5,895 nt of DNA from an uncultured Opitutia bacterium. GTDB lineage: Bacteria; Verrucomicrobiota; Verrucomicrobiia; Opitutales; UBA953. The DNA lies in NCBI GenBank assembly GCA_903882335.1, contig CAIRWP010000173.1, positions 1-5,895 on the forward strand. Reading direction: 5' to 3'. The notes under the pieces were generated by a model, which made no database searches, was not told where the DNA came from, and saw only the letters and a program-made list of their open reading frames with translations. The translations under genes and the position numbers were made by a program. This document shows, one piece after another, positions 1-5,895 of the stretch. Each line of letters opens with the position of its first letter. The stretch's first letter is position 1.

Positions 1-1
1 G

Positions 2-124
2 AACCCCATCACCCCCGCCGACCAGGCCGAAGCCTACTTCCTCCTCGTGACCAATCGCCTCAGCAAGACGACCGGACAGGTCATCACCGTCGACGGCGGC
101 CTCCACGAGGCCTTCCTCCGCTAA
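2..124 (+). CDS. C-terminal end of a short-chain dehydrogenase-type protein, probably RhaEW-like bifunctional aldolase/dehydrogenase (5' partial)
   Basis: An open frame enters from the left edge and stops at TAA 122-124, leaving the last 40 residues. The sequence contains ITPADQAEAYFLL, then SKTTGQVITVDGG, then the terminus LHEAFLR. The pattern S-K-T-T-G-x-x-I-x-V-D-G-G is the usual end of classical short-chain dehydrogenases/reductases, where it follows the last helix and contributes to the final strand and oligomer interface. The terminus (GGLxEAFxR) recalls bifunctional rhamnulose-1-phosphate aldolase/short-chain dehydrogenases, which cleave the sugar phosphate to DHAP and L-lactaldehyde and oxidise the aldehyde to L-lactate with NAD. 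The lutABC genes starting 4 bp downstream fit a lactate-producing enzyme. The SDR assignment is fairly secure. The bifunctional identity is inferred from memory of the family and from context, because neither the catalytic Tyr-Lys nor the aldolase half is in the window. An ordinary SDR is the main alternative. Confidence 0.72.
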   Translation, partial: NPITPADQAEAYFLLVTNRLSKTTGQVITVDGGLHEAFLR

Positions 125-128
125 GCCT

Positions 129-848
129 GTGCGCGTCTCCCTCTTCGTTCCTTGCTTCGTCGACCAGCTGACCCCGCAGGTCGGCTTGGCGACGGCCAAG
201 GTGCTGAAGCGCCTCGGTCACGAGGTCGAATTCCGCTCCGCGCAGACCTGCTGTGGTCAGCCGTCCTTCAACTCCGGTCAGTGGGACGTCGCCCGTGAGG
301 CCGCGATCCGCGCGCTCGAAGTCTTCCGCGGTGCCGAAGTCGTCGTGGGCCCGTCGGGCTCCTGCGTGGCGATGATGCGTAATTTCTACCCGGAACTCCT
401 CAAGGGCACGTCGCATGCCGCCGAAGCCGATGACCTCGCCGCCCGCACGTTCGAATTCTCGGAGTTCCTGGTCAAGAAGCTCGGCGTCACCGACGTCGGC
501 GCAAAGTTCGCCAAGAAGGTCACCTACCACGACGGCTGTCACGCCCTGCGCGAGCTTCGCCTCAAGGAAGAGCCGCGTCAGTTGCTCCGCGCGGTCAAAG
601 GCCTCGAGCTCATCGAGTCCGAAGAAGGCGAGACCTGCTGCGGCTTCGGCGGCCTCTTTTCCGCCAAGTTCCCGATGATCTCGACCGCGATGGTCCAGGT
701 CAAAGGCGGCGCCCTTGCCCGCACCGGCGCCGACTACGTCGTCTCTTCCGACCCTTCGTGCCTCCTGCAGATCGGCGGCTGGCTCTCCCGCGAGGGCAAG
801 CCAATCCTGCCGCTGCACATCGCCGAAGTCCTGGCCCACGACGCCTGA
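129..848 (+). CDS. lutA: L-lactate oxidation complex subunit LutA (LldE), CCG-domain iron-sulfur protein
   Basis: This is a complete 239-residue protein, matching the usual LutA/YkgE length of about 240. It is a cytoplasmic (Fe-S)-binding subunit of the LutABC complex, which oxidises L-lactate to pyruvate. Two cysteine-rich CCG domains are visible. The first has Cys9 in FVPCFVDQL, Cys41-Cys42-Gly43 in QTCCGQPSFNSGQ, and Cys79 in GPSGSCVAMMR. The second has Cys137 in YHDGCHALREL, Cys170-Cys171-Gly172 in ETCCGFGG, and Cys211 in SSDPSCLLQIGG. Both sets of cluster-ligand cysteines are intact. The start is GTG at 129, because it places VSLFVPCFVDQ at the N-terminus as in the family and no better ATG precedes it. 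No clear Shine-Dalgarno is seen. The gene begins 4 bp after the preceding stop and ends 2 bp before lutB, indicating an operon with possible re-initiation. It could be confused with heterodisulfide reductase subunit B or GlpC/GlcF C-terminal domains, but its size and its LutB and LutC neighbours settle it. Confidence 0.95.
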   Translation: MRVSLFVPCFVDQLTPQVGLATAKVLKRLGHEVEFRSAQTCCGQPSFNSGQWDVAREAAIRALEVFRGAEVVVGPSGSCVAMMRNFYPELLKGTSHAAEADDLAARTFEFSEFLVKKLGVTDVGAKFAKKVTYHDGCHALRELRLKEEPRQLLRAVKGLELIESEEGETCCGFGGLFSAKFPMISTAMVQVKGGALARTGADYVVSSDPSCLLQIGGWLSREGKPILPLHIAEVLAHDA

Positions 849-850
849 CC

Positions 851-2239
851 ATGGACGACTCCAAAGCCATCTTCCTCAAGGACGCCACGGTCAACGCGGC
901 CGACGGAGACCAGCGCGCGTTCATCCGTAAGGCGCTCGGCGGTTACTACACCAACCGCGACCTCCAGAAGGCCCGCTACCGTGACTGGGAACGCGCCCGG
1001 GACGCCGCCTCGATGGCCAAGTGGTCCGCGGTCAACGACCTTGCCAACGTCCTCGAGAAGTTCGTCGGTAACTTTGAACGCAACGGCGGCGTGGTCCACT
1101 GGGCCCGCGACGCGGCCGAAGCCCGCGCCATCATCCTGAAAATCGCCGAGGACAACCAAGCCAAGGCCATCGTGAAGTCCAAGTGCATGACTTCGGAGGA
1201 GATCCACCTGAACGACGCCCTCGAGAAGGCCGGCTTCGGCGTGGTCGAGAGCGACCTCGGCGAATTCATCCAGCAGCTCCGCGGCGAAGCCCCCTACCAC
1301 TTCGTCTTCCCGTGCATGCACGTGAAGCGCGAGGCCATCAGCGAGCTCTTCACCAAGCACCTCGGTACGGCGCCGACCGACAGCCCGGAAGAGTTGACCA
1401 TGATCGCCCGCCGCCACCTGCGGCAGTTGTACGTCGACGCCGACATCGGCATCACGGGAGCCAACTTCCTCATCGCCGAGACCGGCCAGATCTCAATCAC
1501 CGAGAACGAAGGCAACGCGCGCCTGACGGCCGCCTTGCCCCGCATCCATATCGCGCTTTCGGGCATCGAGAAGGTCGTGAACCATCTCGACGACCTCTCG
1601 GTCCTGCTGCCGATGCTGGCGACCGCCGGCGCCGGCCAGCCGATGACCTGTTATAATACGCTTTACTCCGGACCCCGGAAGAAGGGCGAATGCGACGGTC
1701 CGGAACAATTCCACCTGGTGCTGCTGGACAATGCCCGGACGCGGATCCTGGCCGACCCCGAACAGCGCGACGCCCTGCATTGCATCCGTTGCGGCGCCTG
1801 CCTCAACGTCTGCCCGATCTTCAAGAACATCGGCGGTCTCGCCTATGGTACGACCTACCAAGGGCCCATCGGTTCGGTCATCACCCCTCACCTCCGTGGC
1901 CTGAAGCAATGGAACCACCTGTCCGGTGCATCGTCGCTCTGCGGCGCCTGCACCGATGCCTGCCCGGTCCGCATCGACCTGCACCACCACCTGCTCCACA
2001 ACCGGCGCAACGCCACCAAGGAATCGCCGACGCTGTTCGATCAAGTCTTCCATCACGGGTTCAACTTCGTGATCAAGCGCCCTTGGCTCTTCGCCACCGG
2101 CGGCCGGATCTTCCGCGCCACCCTGCCCCTTCTCCAGAAGCTGCCGATTCCGTACATGGGAGCATGGATGAAGACCCGCGACCTCCCGAAGGCTCCCGCC
2201 CAATCCTTCCGCGACCAGTGGAAGAACCAAAATGTCTGA
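851..2239 (+). CDS. lutB: L-lactate oxidation complex subunit LutB (LldF), LUD domain plus 2[4Fe-4S] ferredoxin-like domain
   Basis: This protein of 462 residues is slightly shorter than the usual 470-480. It is the iron-sulfur electron-transfer subunit of the LutABC L-lactate oxidation complex. Residues of about 60-290 form the LUD domain, with KCMTSEEIHLNDAL near 111, the acidic-aromatic stretch around SDLGEFIQQL, GITGANFLIAETG at 200-212 and ENEGNARL near 218-225. Residues 311-321 carry CIRCGACLNVC (Cys311, 314, 317, 321). Residues 364-371 carry CGACTDAC (Cys364, 367, 371). Together they provide the ligands for two [4Fe-4S] clusters. The tail (about 385-460), with MKTRDLPKAPAQSFRDQW, is the LutB-specific C-terminal domain. 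The frame is open upstream to an ATG at 758, but that would run 90 bp into lutA. ATG 851 is chosen because MDDSKAIFLKDA aligns with a normal LutB start. It lies 2 bp after the lutA stop with no evident Shine-Dalgarno, suggesting coupled translation. The 3' end overlaps lutC by 8 bp. Confidence 0.96.
   Translation: MDDSKAIFLKDATVNAADGDQRAFIRKALGGYYTNRDLQKARYRDWERARDAASMAKWSAVNDLANVLEKFVGNFERNGGVVHWARDAAEARAIILKIAEDNQAKAIVKSKCMTSEEIHLNDALEKAGFGVVESDLGEFIQQLRGEAPYHFVFPCMHVKREAISELFTKHLGTAPTDSPEELTMIARRHLRQLYVDADIGITGANFLIAETGQISITENEGNARLTAALPRIHIALSGIEKVVNHLDDLSVLLPMLATAGAGQPMTCYNTLYSGPRKKGECDGPEQFHLVLLDNARTRILADPEQRDALHCIRCGACLNVCPIFKNIGGLAYGTTYQGPIGSVITPHLRGLKQWNHLSGASSLCGACTDACPVRIDLHHHLLHNRRNATKESPTLFDQVFHHGFNFVIKRPWLFATGGRIFRATLPLLQKLPIPYMGAWMKTRDLPKAPAQSFRDQWKNQNV
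2220..2224 (+). promoter_or_regulatory. weak Shine-Dalgarno-like sequence for lutC
   Basis: GGAAG lies 7 nt before the lutC ATG, inside the end of lutB. It is the only start in this window with a plausible purine-rich ribosome binding site and supports the ATG at 2232. Because it is also coding sequence (Trp-Lys codons), it may be fortuitous. Confidence 0.35.
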
Positions 2240-2912
2240 CGCCCGCTCCGATATCTTCGCCCGCATCCGCGAGGCGCTCAAGGTCAAGGCGCCCAAGCCG
2301 CACCTGAAGGGCGAACCCGTCGCCGGCAAGACGTCCGCCGTGGCCAAACCTTGGCTCCCGGATGGCGGCGAGAGCGCCGACGCCAGCCTGGCCATCCTCG
2401 CCGAACAGCTCGCCAAGCTGAAGGCCGTGCTCATCCGCGTGCCCGATCAGGCCGCGGCCGCCAAGGCCGTCGCCGAGCTTGCCACCGCGAAGAACTGGCA
2501 GAAAGTCGCCTATCACGGCCACCCCCTGCTCCGCCCCGTCGCCGCCGCTCTGCCCTGCGAGGCTTGGGAAGCCGACGCCTCCTTTGAAAAGCAGAAGCTC
2601 GAAGGTTGCGACGCCGGCCTGACCACCTGTGAGTCGATCGTCGCCCAGCTCGGCGCCATCTTGGTCTCCAGCGCCAGCTCGGGCGGCCGCGCTTTGTCCA
2701 TCCTCCCGCACGTCCACGTGGTCGTCGCGGAAGCCGGCCAGGTCGTCCCCGACCTCGGGTCGGCCCTGGCGCTCGCCAAGGCGCGCCATGGCGACCAGAT
2801 GCCCAGCATGCTCTCTTTCATCACCGGCCCGAGCCGGACGGGTGATATCGAACGCATCCTGGTGCTCGGCGCCCACGGTCCGAAGGAACTTTACCTGGTC
2901 TTGGTGGGTTAA
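2232..2912 (+). CDS. lutC: L-lactate oxidation complex subunit LutC (LldG), LUD domain protein
   Basis: This 226-residue protein is close to the usual 220-240 for LutC/YkgG, the third subunit of the cytoplasmic L-lactate oxidation complex. The N-terminus (MSDARSDIFARIREAL) is the typical helix. Residues of about 55-225 form the LUD domain. Its hallmarks are the run near 129-153 (GLTTCESIVAQLGAILVSS then SSGGRALS), ILPHVHVVV at 157-165, and the C-terminal signature SFITGPSRTGDIERILVLG at 195-213 followed by AHGPKELYLVLVG to the end. This signature is diagnostic for LutC. No cluster-binding cysteine motif is present, as expected. The start ATG overlaps the lutB end in ATGTCTGA, so translation is probably coupled to lutB. 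Stop TAA 2910-2912 is followed after 10 bp by the next gene, with no terminator in between. The exact catalytic role of LutC within the complex is not evident from sequence. Confidence 0.95.
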   Translation: MSDARSDIFARIREALKVKAPKPHLKGEPVAGKTSAVAKPWLPDGGESADASLAILAEQLAKLKAVLIRVPDQAAAAKAVAELATAKNWQKVAYHGHPLLRPVAAALPCEAWEADASFEKQKLEGCDAGLTTCESIVAQLGAILVSSASSGGRALSILPHVHVVVAEAGQVVPDLGSALALAKARHGDQMPSMLSFITGPSRTGDIERILVLGAHGPKELYLVLVG

Positions 2913-2922
2913 ACCTTTCGCC

Positions 2923-5895
2923 ATGCGCCCGCTCCTCGCCCTGCTCAGCCTCGCGACGTTCCTCCCGGCGGCCGAGGTGAAGCCGGTGAAATGGTCCGGG
3001 ACGCTCAACGTGCCCGACCCGACGTCGGTGACGTTCGACGAGGCGGGCAACGCCTACGTCGCCTCCACGACCCGTCGCAAGGTCGGCGACCTCGATATCC
3101 GCGAGCACACGCTCTGGATTCCCGATGACGTCGGCCTGACCTCGCCGGCGGATAAACTGGCTTTCTACCAGCGGGAACTCGCGCCCGGCAAACTGAAGGC
3201 CGGTCGCGGCAGCCTCAAGGACCACAACAAAGATGGTTCGGTGGACTGGAGGGACCTCACCTTCCATCAGGAGCGGATCTACAAGCTGACCGACACCGAC
3301 CGGGATGGTGTCGCCGATAAGCTCACCGTCTTCGCCGAAGGCTTCAACTCCCCCGTCTCAGGCATCGCCGCCGGGGTACTCTATTTCGACGGCTGGGTCT
3401 ACGTCACGGCGATTCCCGACGTCTGGCGACTCAAGGACGCCGATGGCGACGGGGTGGCGGAGCTAAAGGAACTCGTCGCGACGGGTTTCGGCGGGCACAT
3501 CGCCTACGCTGGTCATGACATGCACGGGCTACGCCTCGGCCCGGACGGCCGCATCTATTGGACCGTCGGCGACAAGGGCGGTAATGTCACGAGCCAGGAA
3601 GGCCGGCGTTTCTTCTTCGCCCACGAGGGTGCCGTGCTCCGCTGCGAGCCGGATGGCCGGGGCTTCGAGGTCTTCGCCCACGGGATCCGCAACACGCAGG
3701 AGATCGCCTTCGACACGTTCGGCAACATCATCGGCGTGGACAATGACGCGGATCAGCCGAAGGAACGCGAACGCCTGATGTACCTCCTGGAGGGCTCCGA
3801 CTCCGGCTGGCGCAACCAGCACCAATACCAGAAGACCGCGAGCCGCTGGATGCGCGAGAACCAGTGGATGCCGGCCGGGGCTCCCGATCAGCCCCTCTCG
3901 ATTACCCCGCCCATCGCGAATTATTCCGACGGCCCGGCGGGCTTCCTCTTCGAACCGGGCCACGCCCTCGACGGCTCGCTCCGCGGGCATTTCATCTTGG
4001 ACCAGTTCCCGAACGGTAAGATGGACGCCTTCACGCTAGAGCCCGCCGCCGATGGTTTCCGGATGACCGGCCTGCGCACGATCCATGCCGGCCTCATGGG
4101 TATCGGCATGTCCTGGGCGCCCGATGGGCGCGCTTACTTCGCCGACTGGATCGGGGGCTACCCGCTCGATGGCAAGGGCGCCATCTGGCGCATGGACGTG
4201 GCCACCCGGACCGACCCGGTGTCCGCGGAAATCCTTTCCTTGCCGCTCGCCGCGACCCTCCCCCGGGAACGTCTGCTCGGCCTGCTCGGCCATCCCGACC
4301 AGCGCGTGCGGGTCAACGCCTCGCTCCGTCTCGATCGGCTGGGCGCCTGGCCGGAGCTGTTCGCCGTCGCCCGGGACCAGAAGCAACCCTTGCTTGCGCG
4401 CATCCACGCCCTCTGGGGCTGGGGCATGGGCTTGCGCCACGGTAAGCTCGCCGACCTGCGCGGCGTGGCCAACCTGCTCGGAGACGAGTCCGAGGAGATC
4501 CGCGTGCAGCTGCTGAAAGTTGTCGGCGAAGGACGACTGCCTCCCCGCGAGCGACTGACGAAGGAAGGCGAGATCGATGACCTCATCGCCACCAAGGTCG
4601 TGGCACAACTGGCGTCAAACAACCCTCGTGTGCGTATCCAGGCGAGTCTCACCTTGGGACGTCTGCGCATCGGCGAGGATGGCCTGTCGGCGAGCCGTCC
4701 GCCCGCGGCAGCTTTCTTCCACGATGCCGCCGCCGACCTGAAGCTTCCGTGGTTGCGGCACGGCCTGGTGGTGGGTCTCGCTGGCACGCAGACCGAAGCT
4801 GAACTCCTTTCCTTGGCCAAAGGCGCCGATGCGGCGAAGGCCACCTTCGCGACGCTCGCCTTGGCTCGGCGTCGGTCGCCGGCGCTCGCCCAGCTGCTCA
4901 CCTCACCCCACCGCGACGTGCTCAACGAGGCCGTCCGCGCCATCCATGACGACGAAGGTATCCCCGCCGCCCAGGAGGCATTAGCGGCGATGGTTGTGAA
5001 TCCGCCGGCCGCCCTGCCGACGACGGCGCTGCGTCGGGTCCTGAATCAGAACCTCCGCCACGGCACGCCCGGTGCGGCGGCCCGCGTCCTGACCTGGATC
5101 CAGGCGCAGCCGGAGACCGCCGAGCTCCTGCCGGAAGCCCTCCAGCTCTTGCTGCTGTTCCCCGCCCCGCCGAGGCTCGACCTGGTCGACGGTACCGCGC
5201 GACGCTACGCGGAACGTCCCCTCGGGCCGCTGGGCGCGGCGATCGGCGCCGGCCAGTCCAGACTGCTTGCCTTGCAGGATCCCGCGCTGAAGGCCGTGGG
5301 CGTGGAGCTCTTGGTCAAGTACGGCCTTGATCTCCCCACGCCGGAGTTGCTCCGTCTGGCCGGCGGCAAGCAGGTTTCGAACGCCGTGAAGCTGCAGGTG
5401 TTCCGTTTGCTGGCGACCAAGACGGATGCGCCCGCCGAGGTGCGCGCCGCACTGGTTGCCGCCACCGCCGAGGGCATCGATGCGGAACTGCGCATCGCCG
5501 CCCTCAATCTCCTCCAATCCGTCGATCCCGAGCTCGGCCTGACGACCGCGCAGCGCTTTCTTGACGGCAAAGGTTTCAAGCCGACCGAACGTCAGGCCGC
5601 AATCGCGATCGTCGCCACCTCCTCGCTTCCGGCCGCCGCCGGGCTTCGTGCCGGCCTGGCCGAGAAACTCGCGCAAGGCCGGCTGGGCGATAGCCTCCGG
5701 CTCGACGTCCACGCCTTCGCCGTGACCTCCCCGGAGCCCGCGGTCAAGGATGCCCTCCGCCGCTACCTGTCGGTCCCCCGGAAACCGGAGCAACTCGCCA
5801 CGCCTGACCTACCTTACGAGCTCCTGGTCGCCGGCGGCGACCCGAAGCGCGGCCGGCTCATCGCCAACGAGCATCTCGCCGCGAACTGCACCGCC
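2923..5895 (+). CDS. PVC-type membrane-bound dehydrogenase-like / HEAT-repeat / putative heme-binding protein (3' partial)
   Basis: The frame from ATG 2923 stays open for 991 codons to the right edge. Residues 1-17 (MRPLLALLSLATFLPAA) look like a short Sec signal peptide, implying export. Residues of about 20-430 form a beta-propeller, sorbosone/glucose-dehydrogenase-like domain. Landmarks are DTDRDGVADK (124-133), DVWRLKDADGDGVAE (166-180), GHDMHGLRLGPDGRIYW (197-213), HGIRNTQEIAFDTFGN (253-268) and LLEGSDSGWR (288-297). This pattern is typical of the Planctomycetes/Verrucomicrobia 'membrane-bound dehydrogenase' N-terminal family. From about 435 to 965 the protein is rich in Leu, Ala and Arg and helical. 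It has HEAT-like units such as LLGHPDQRVRVNASLRLDRL (454-473) and NPRVRIQASLTLGRL (567-581). The last visible residues, GGDPKRGRLIANEHLAANC then Thr-Ala, resemble the start of the family's cytochrome c domain, with Cys989 as the first heme cysteine. Substrate is unknown. It lies 10 bp after lutC without a Shine-Dalgarno, so co-transcription is likely. Confidence 0.88.
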   Translation, partial: MRPLLALLSLATFLPAAEVKPVKWSGTLNVPDPTSVTFDEAGNAYVASTTRRKVGDLDIREHTLWIPDDVGLTSPADKLAFYQRELAPGKLKAGRGSLKDHNKDGSVDWRDLTFHQERIYKLTDTDRDGVADKLTVFAEGFNSPVSGIAAGVLYFDGWVYVTAIPDVWRLKDADGDGVAELKELVATGFGGHIAYAGHDMHGLRLGPDGRIYWTVGDKGGNVTSQEGRRFFFAHEGAVLRCEPDGRGFEVFAHGIRNTQEIAFDTFGNIIGVDNDADQPKERERLMYLLEGSDSGWRNQHQYQKTASRWMRENQWMPAGAPDQPLSITPPIANYSDGPAGFLFEPGHALDGSLRGHFILDQFPNGKMDAFTLEPAADGFRMTGLRTIHAGLMGIGMSWAPDGRAYFADWIGGYPLDGKGAIWRMDVATRTDPVSAEILSLPLAATLPRERLLGLLGHPDQRVRVNASLRLDRLGAWPELFAVARDQKQPLLARIHALWGWGMGLRHGKLADLRGVANLLGDESEEIRVQLLKVVGEGRLPPRERLTKEGEIDDLIATKVVAQLASNNPRVRIQASLTLGRLRIGEDGLSASRPPAAAFFHDAAADLKLPWLRHGLVVGLAGTQTEAELLSLAKGADAAKATFATLALARRRSPALAQLLTSPHRDVLNEAVRAIHDDEGIPAAQEALAAMVVNPPAALPTTALRRVLNQNLRHGTPGAAARVLTWIQAQPETAELLPEALQLLLLFPAPPRLDLVDGTARRYAERPLGPLGAAIGAGQSRLLALQDPALKAVGVELLVKYGLDLPTPELLRLAGGKQVSNAVKLQVFRLLATKTDAPAEVRAALVAATAEGIDAELRIAALNLLQSVDPELGLTTAQRFLDGKGFKPTERQAAIAIVATSSLPAAAGLRAGLAEKLAQGRLGDSLRLDVHAFAVTSPEPAVKDALRRYLSVPRKPEQLATPDLPYELLVAGGDPKRGRLIANEHLAANCTA

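Noticed and set aside
84..839. Open reading frame of 251 codons on the minus strand opposite lutA
   Set aside because: It is a shadow of the GC-rich codon structure of lutA. The product has low complexity (Gly, Ala, Arg, Asp, Glu) and no recognisable domain, while the + strand protein is a clear family member.
758..850. N-terminal extension of LutB by 31 residues from the ATG at 758
   Set aside because: The extension (MPPADRRLALPRG and onward) lies inside the conserved C-terminus of lutA, is Arg/Pro-rich, and has no counterpart in LutB proteins. ATG 851 gives the normal start.
2913..2922. Possible terminator or promoter between lutC and the heme protein gene
   Set aside because: The gap is only 10 bp (ACCTTTCGCC). 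It has no inverted repeat with a T-run and no space for a promoter.
1493..3050. Two long overlapping minus-strand reading frames (313 and 325 codons) opposite lutB, lutC and the heme protein start
   Set aside because: Both lie antisense to well-supported genes, cross their boundaries, and encode compositionally biased sequence without motifs. They are explained by high GC at third positions.
4036..5793. Minus-strand open frames of 190, 261 and 270 codons and short + strand frames within the large gene
   Set aside because: They overlap a single uninterrupted coding frame that continues to the window edge, and their products are Arg/Gly/Ser-rich without domains.
1..5895. An undescribed defence, mobile or RNA-based system
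   Set aside because: I looked for repeats, inverted repeat ends, integrase or transposase motifs, reverse transcriptase or nuclease signatures, and non-coding gaps. The window is almost wholly coding with recognisable metabolic families, so no such system is supported.

Overview
The window reads as part of a compact chromosomal operon from a high-GC bacterium, most likely of the Planctomycetota/Verrucomicrobiota (PVC) group. The best taxonomic clue is the last gene. It has the layout typical of the very large secreted 'PVC-type membrane-bound dehydrogenase / HEAT / heme-binding' proteins, which are abundant in Verrucomicrobia and Planctomycetes and rare elsewhere. GC content is high by eye, with G or C at most third codon positions. 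Recognisable Shine-Dalgarno sequences are mostly absent.

Layout, all on the + strand: (1) bases 2-124 hold the last 40 codons of a short-chain dehydrogenase-type protein, probably the C-terminus of a bifunctional rhamnulose-1-phosphate aldolase/lactaldehyde dehydrogenase (RhaEW type). (2) Bases 129-848, 851-2239 and 2232-2912 hold a complete lutA-lutB-lutC (lldE-lldF-lldG) set, encoding the iron-sulfur L-lactate oxidation complex. (3) From 2923 to the right edge an open reading frame of 991 codons runs off the window. It encodes a signal peptide, a beta-propeller dehydrogenase-like domain, a long helical HEAT-like region, and what appears to be the first heme cysteine of a C-terminal cytochrome c domain.

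Gene gaps are 4 bp, 2 bp, an 8-bp overlap and 10 bp, so at least the first four genes are probably co-transcribed and translationally coupled. No stretch longer than about 10 bp lacks a gene, and I saw no RNA gene, mobile element, CRISPR array, terminator or tandem repeat.

The likely joint function is this: the upstream enzyme releases L-lactaldehyde from a deoxysugar phosphate (L-rhamnose or L-fucose route) and oxidises it to L-lactate, and LutABC then oxidises L-lactate to pyruvate. The role of the PVC-type protein is unknown. It may be a periplasmic oxidoreductase acting on sugars, or simply an adjacent gene. None of the individual families is new. The unusual points are the linkage of lactate oxidation to a sugar-aldolase/dehydrogenase gene and the close coupling to the large heme protein.
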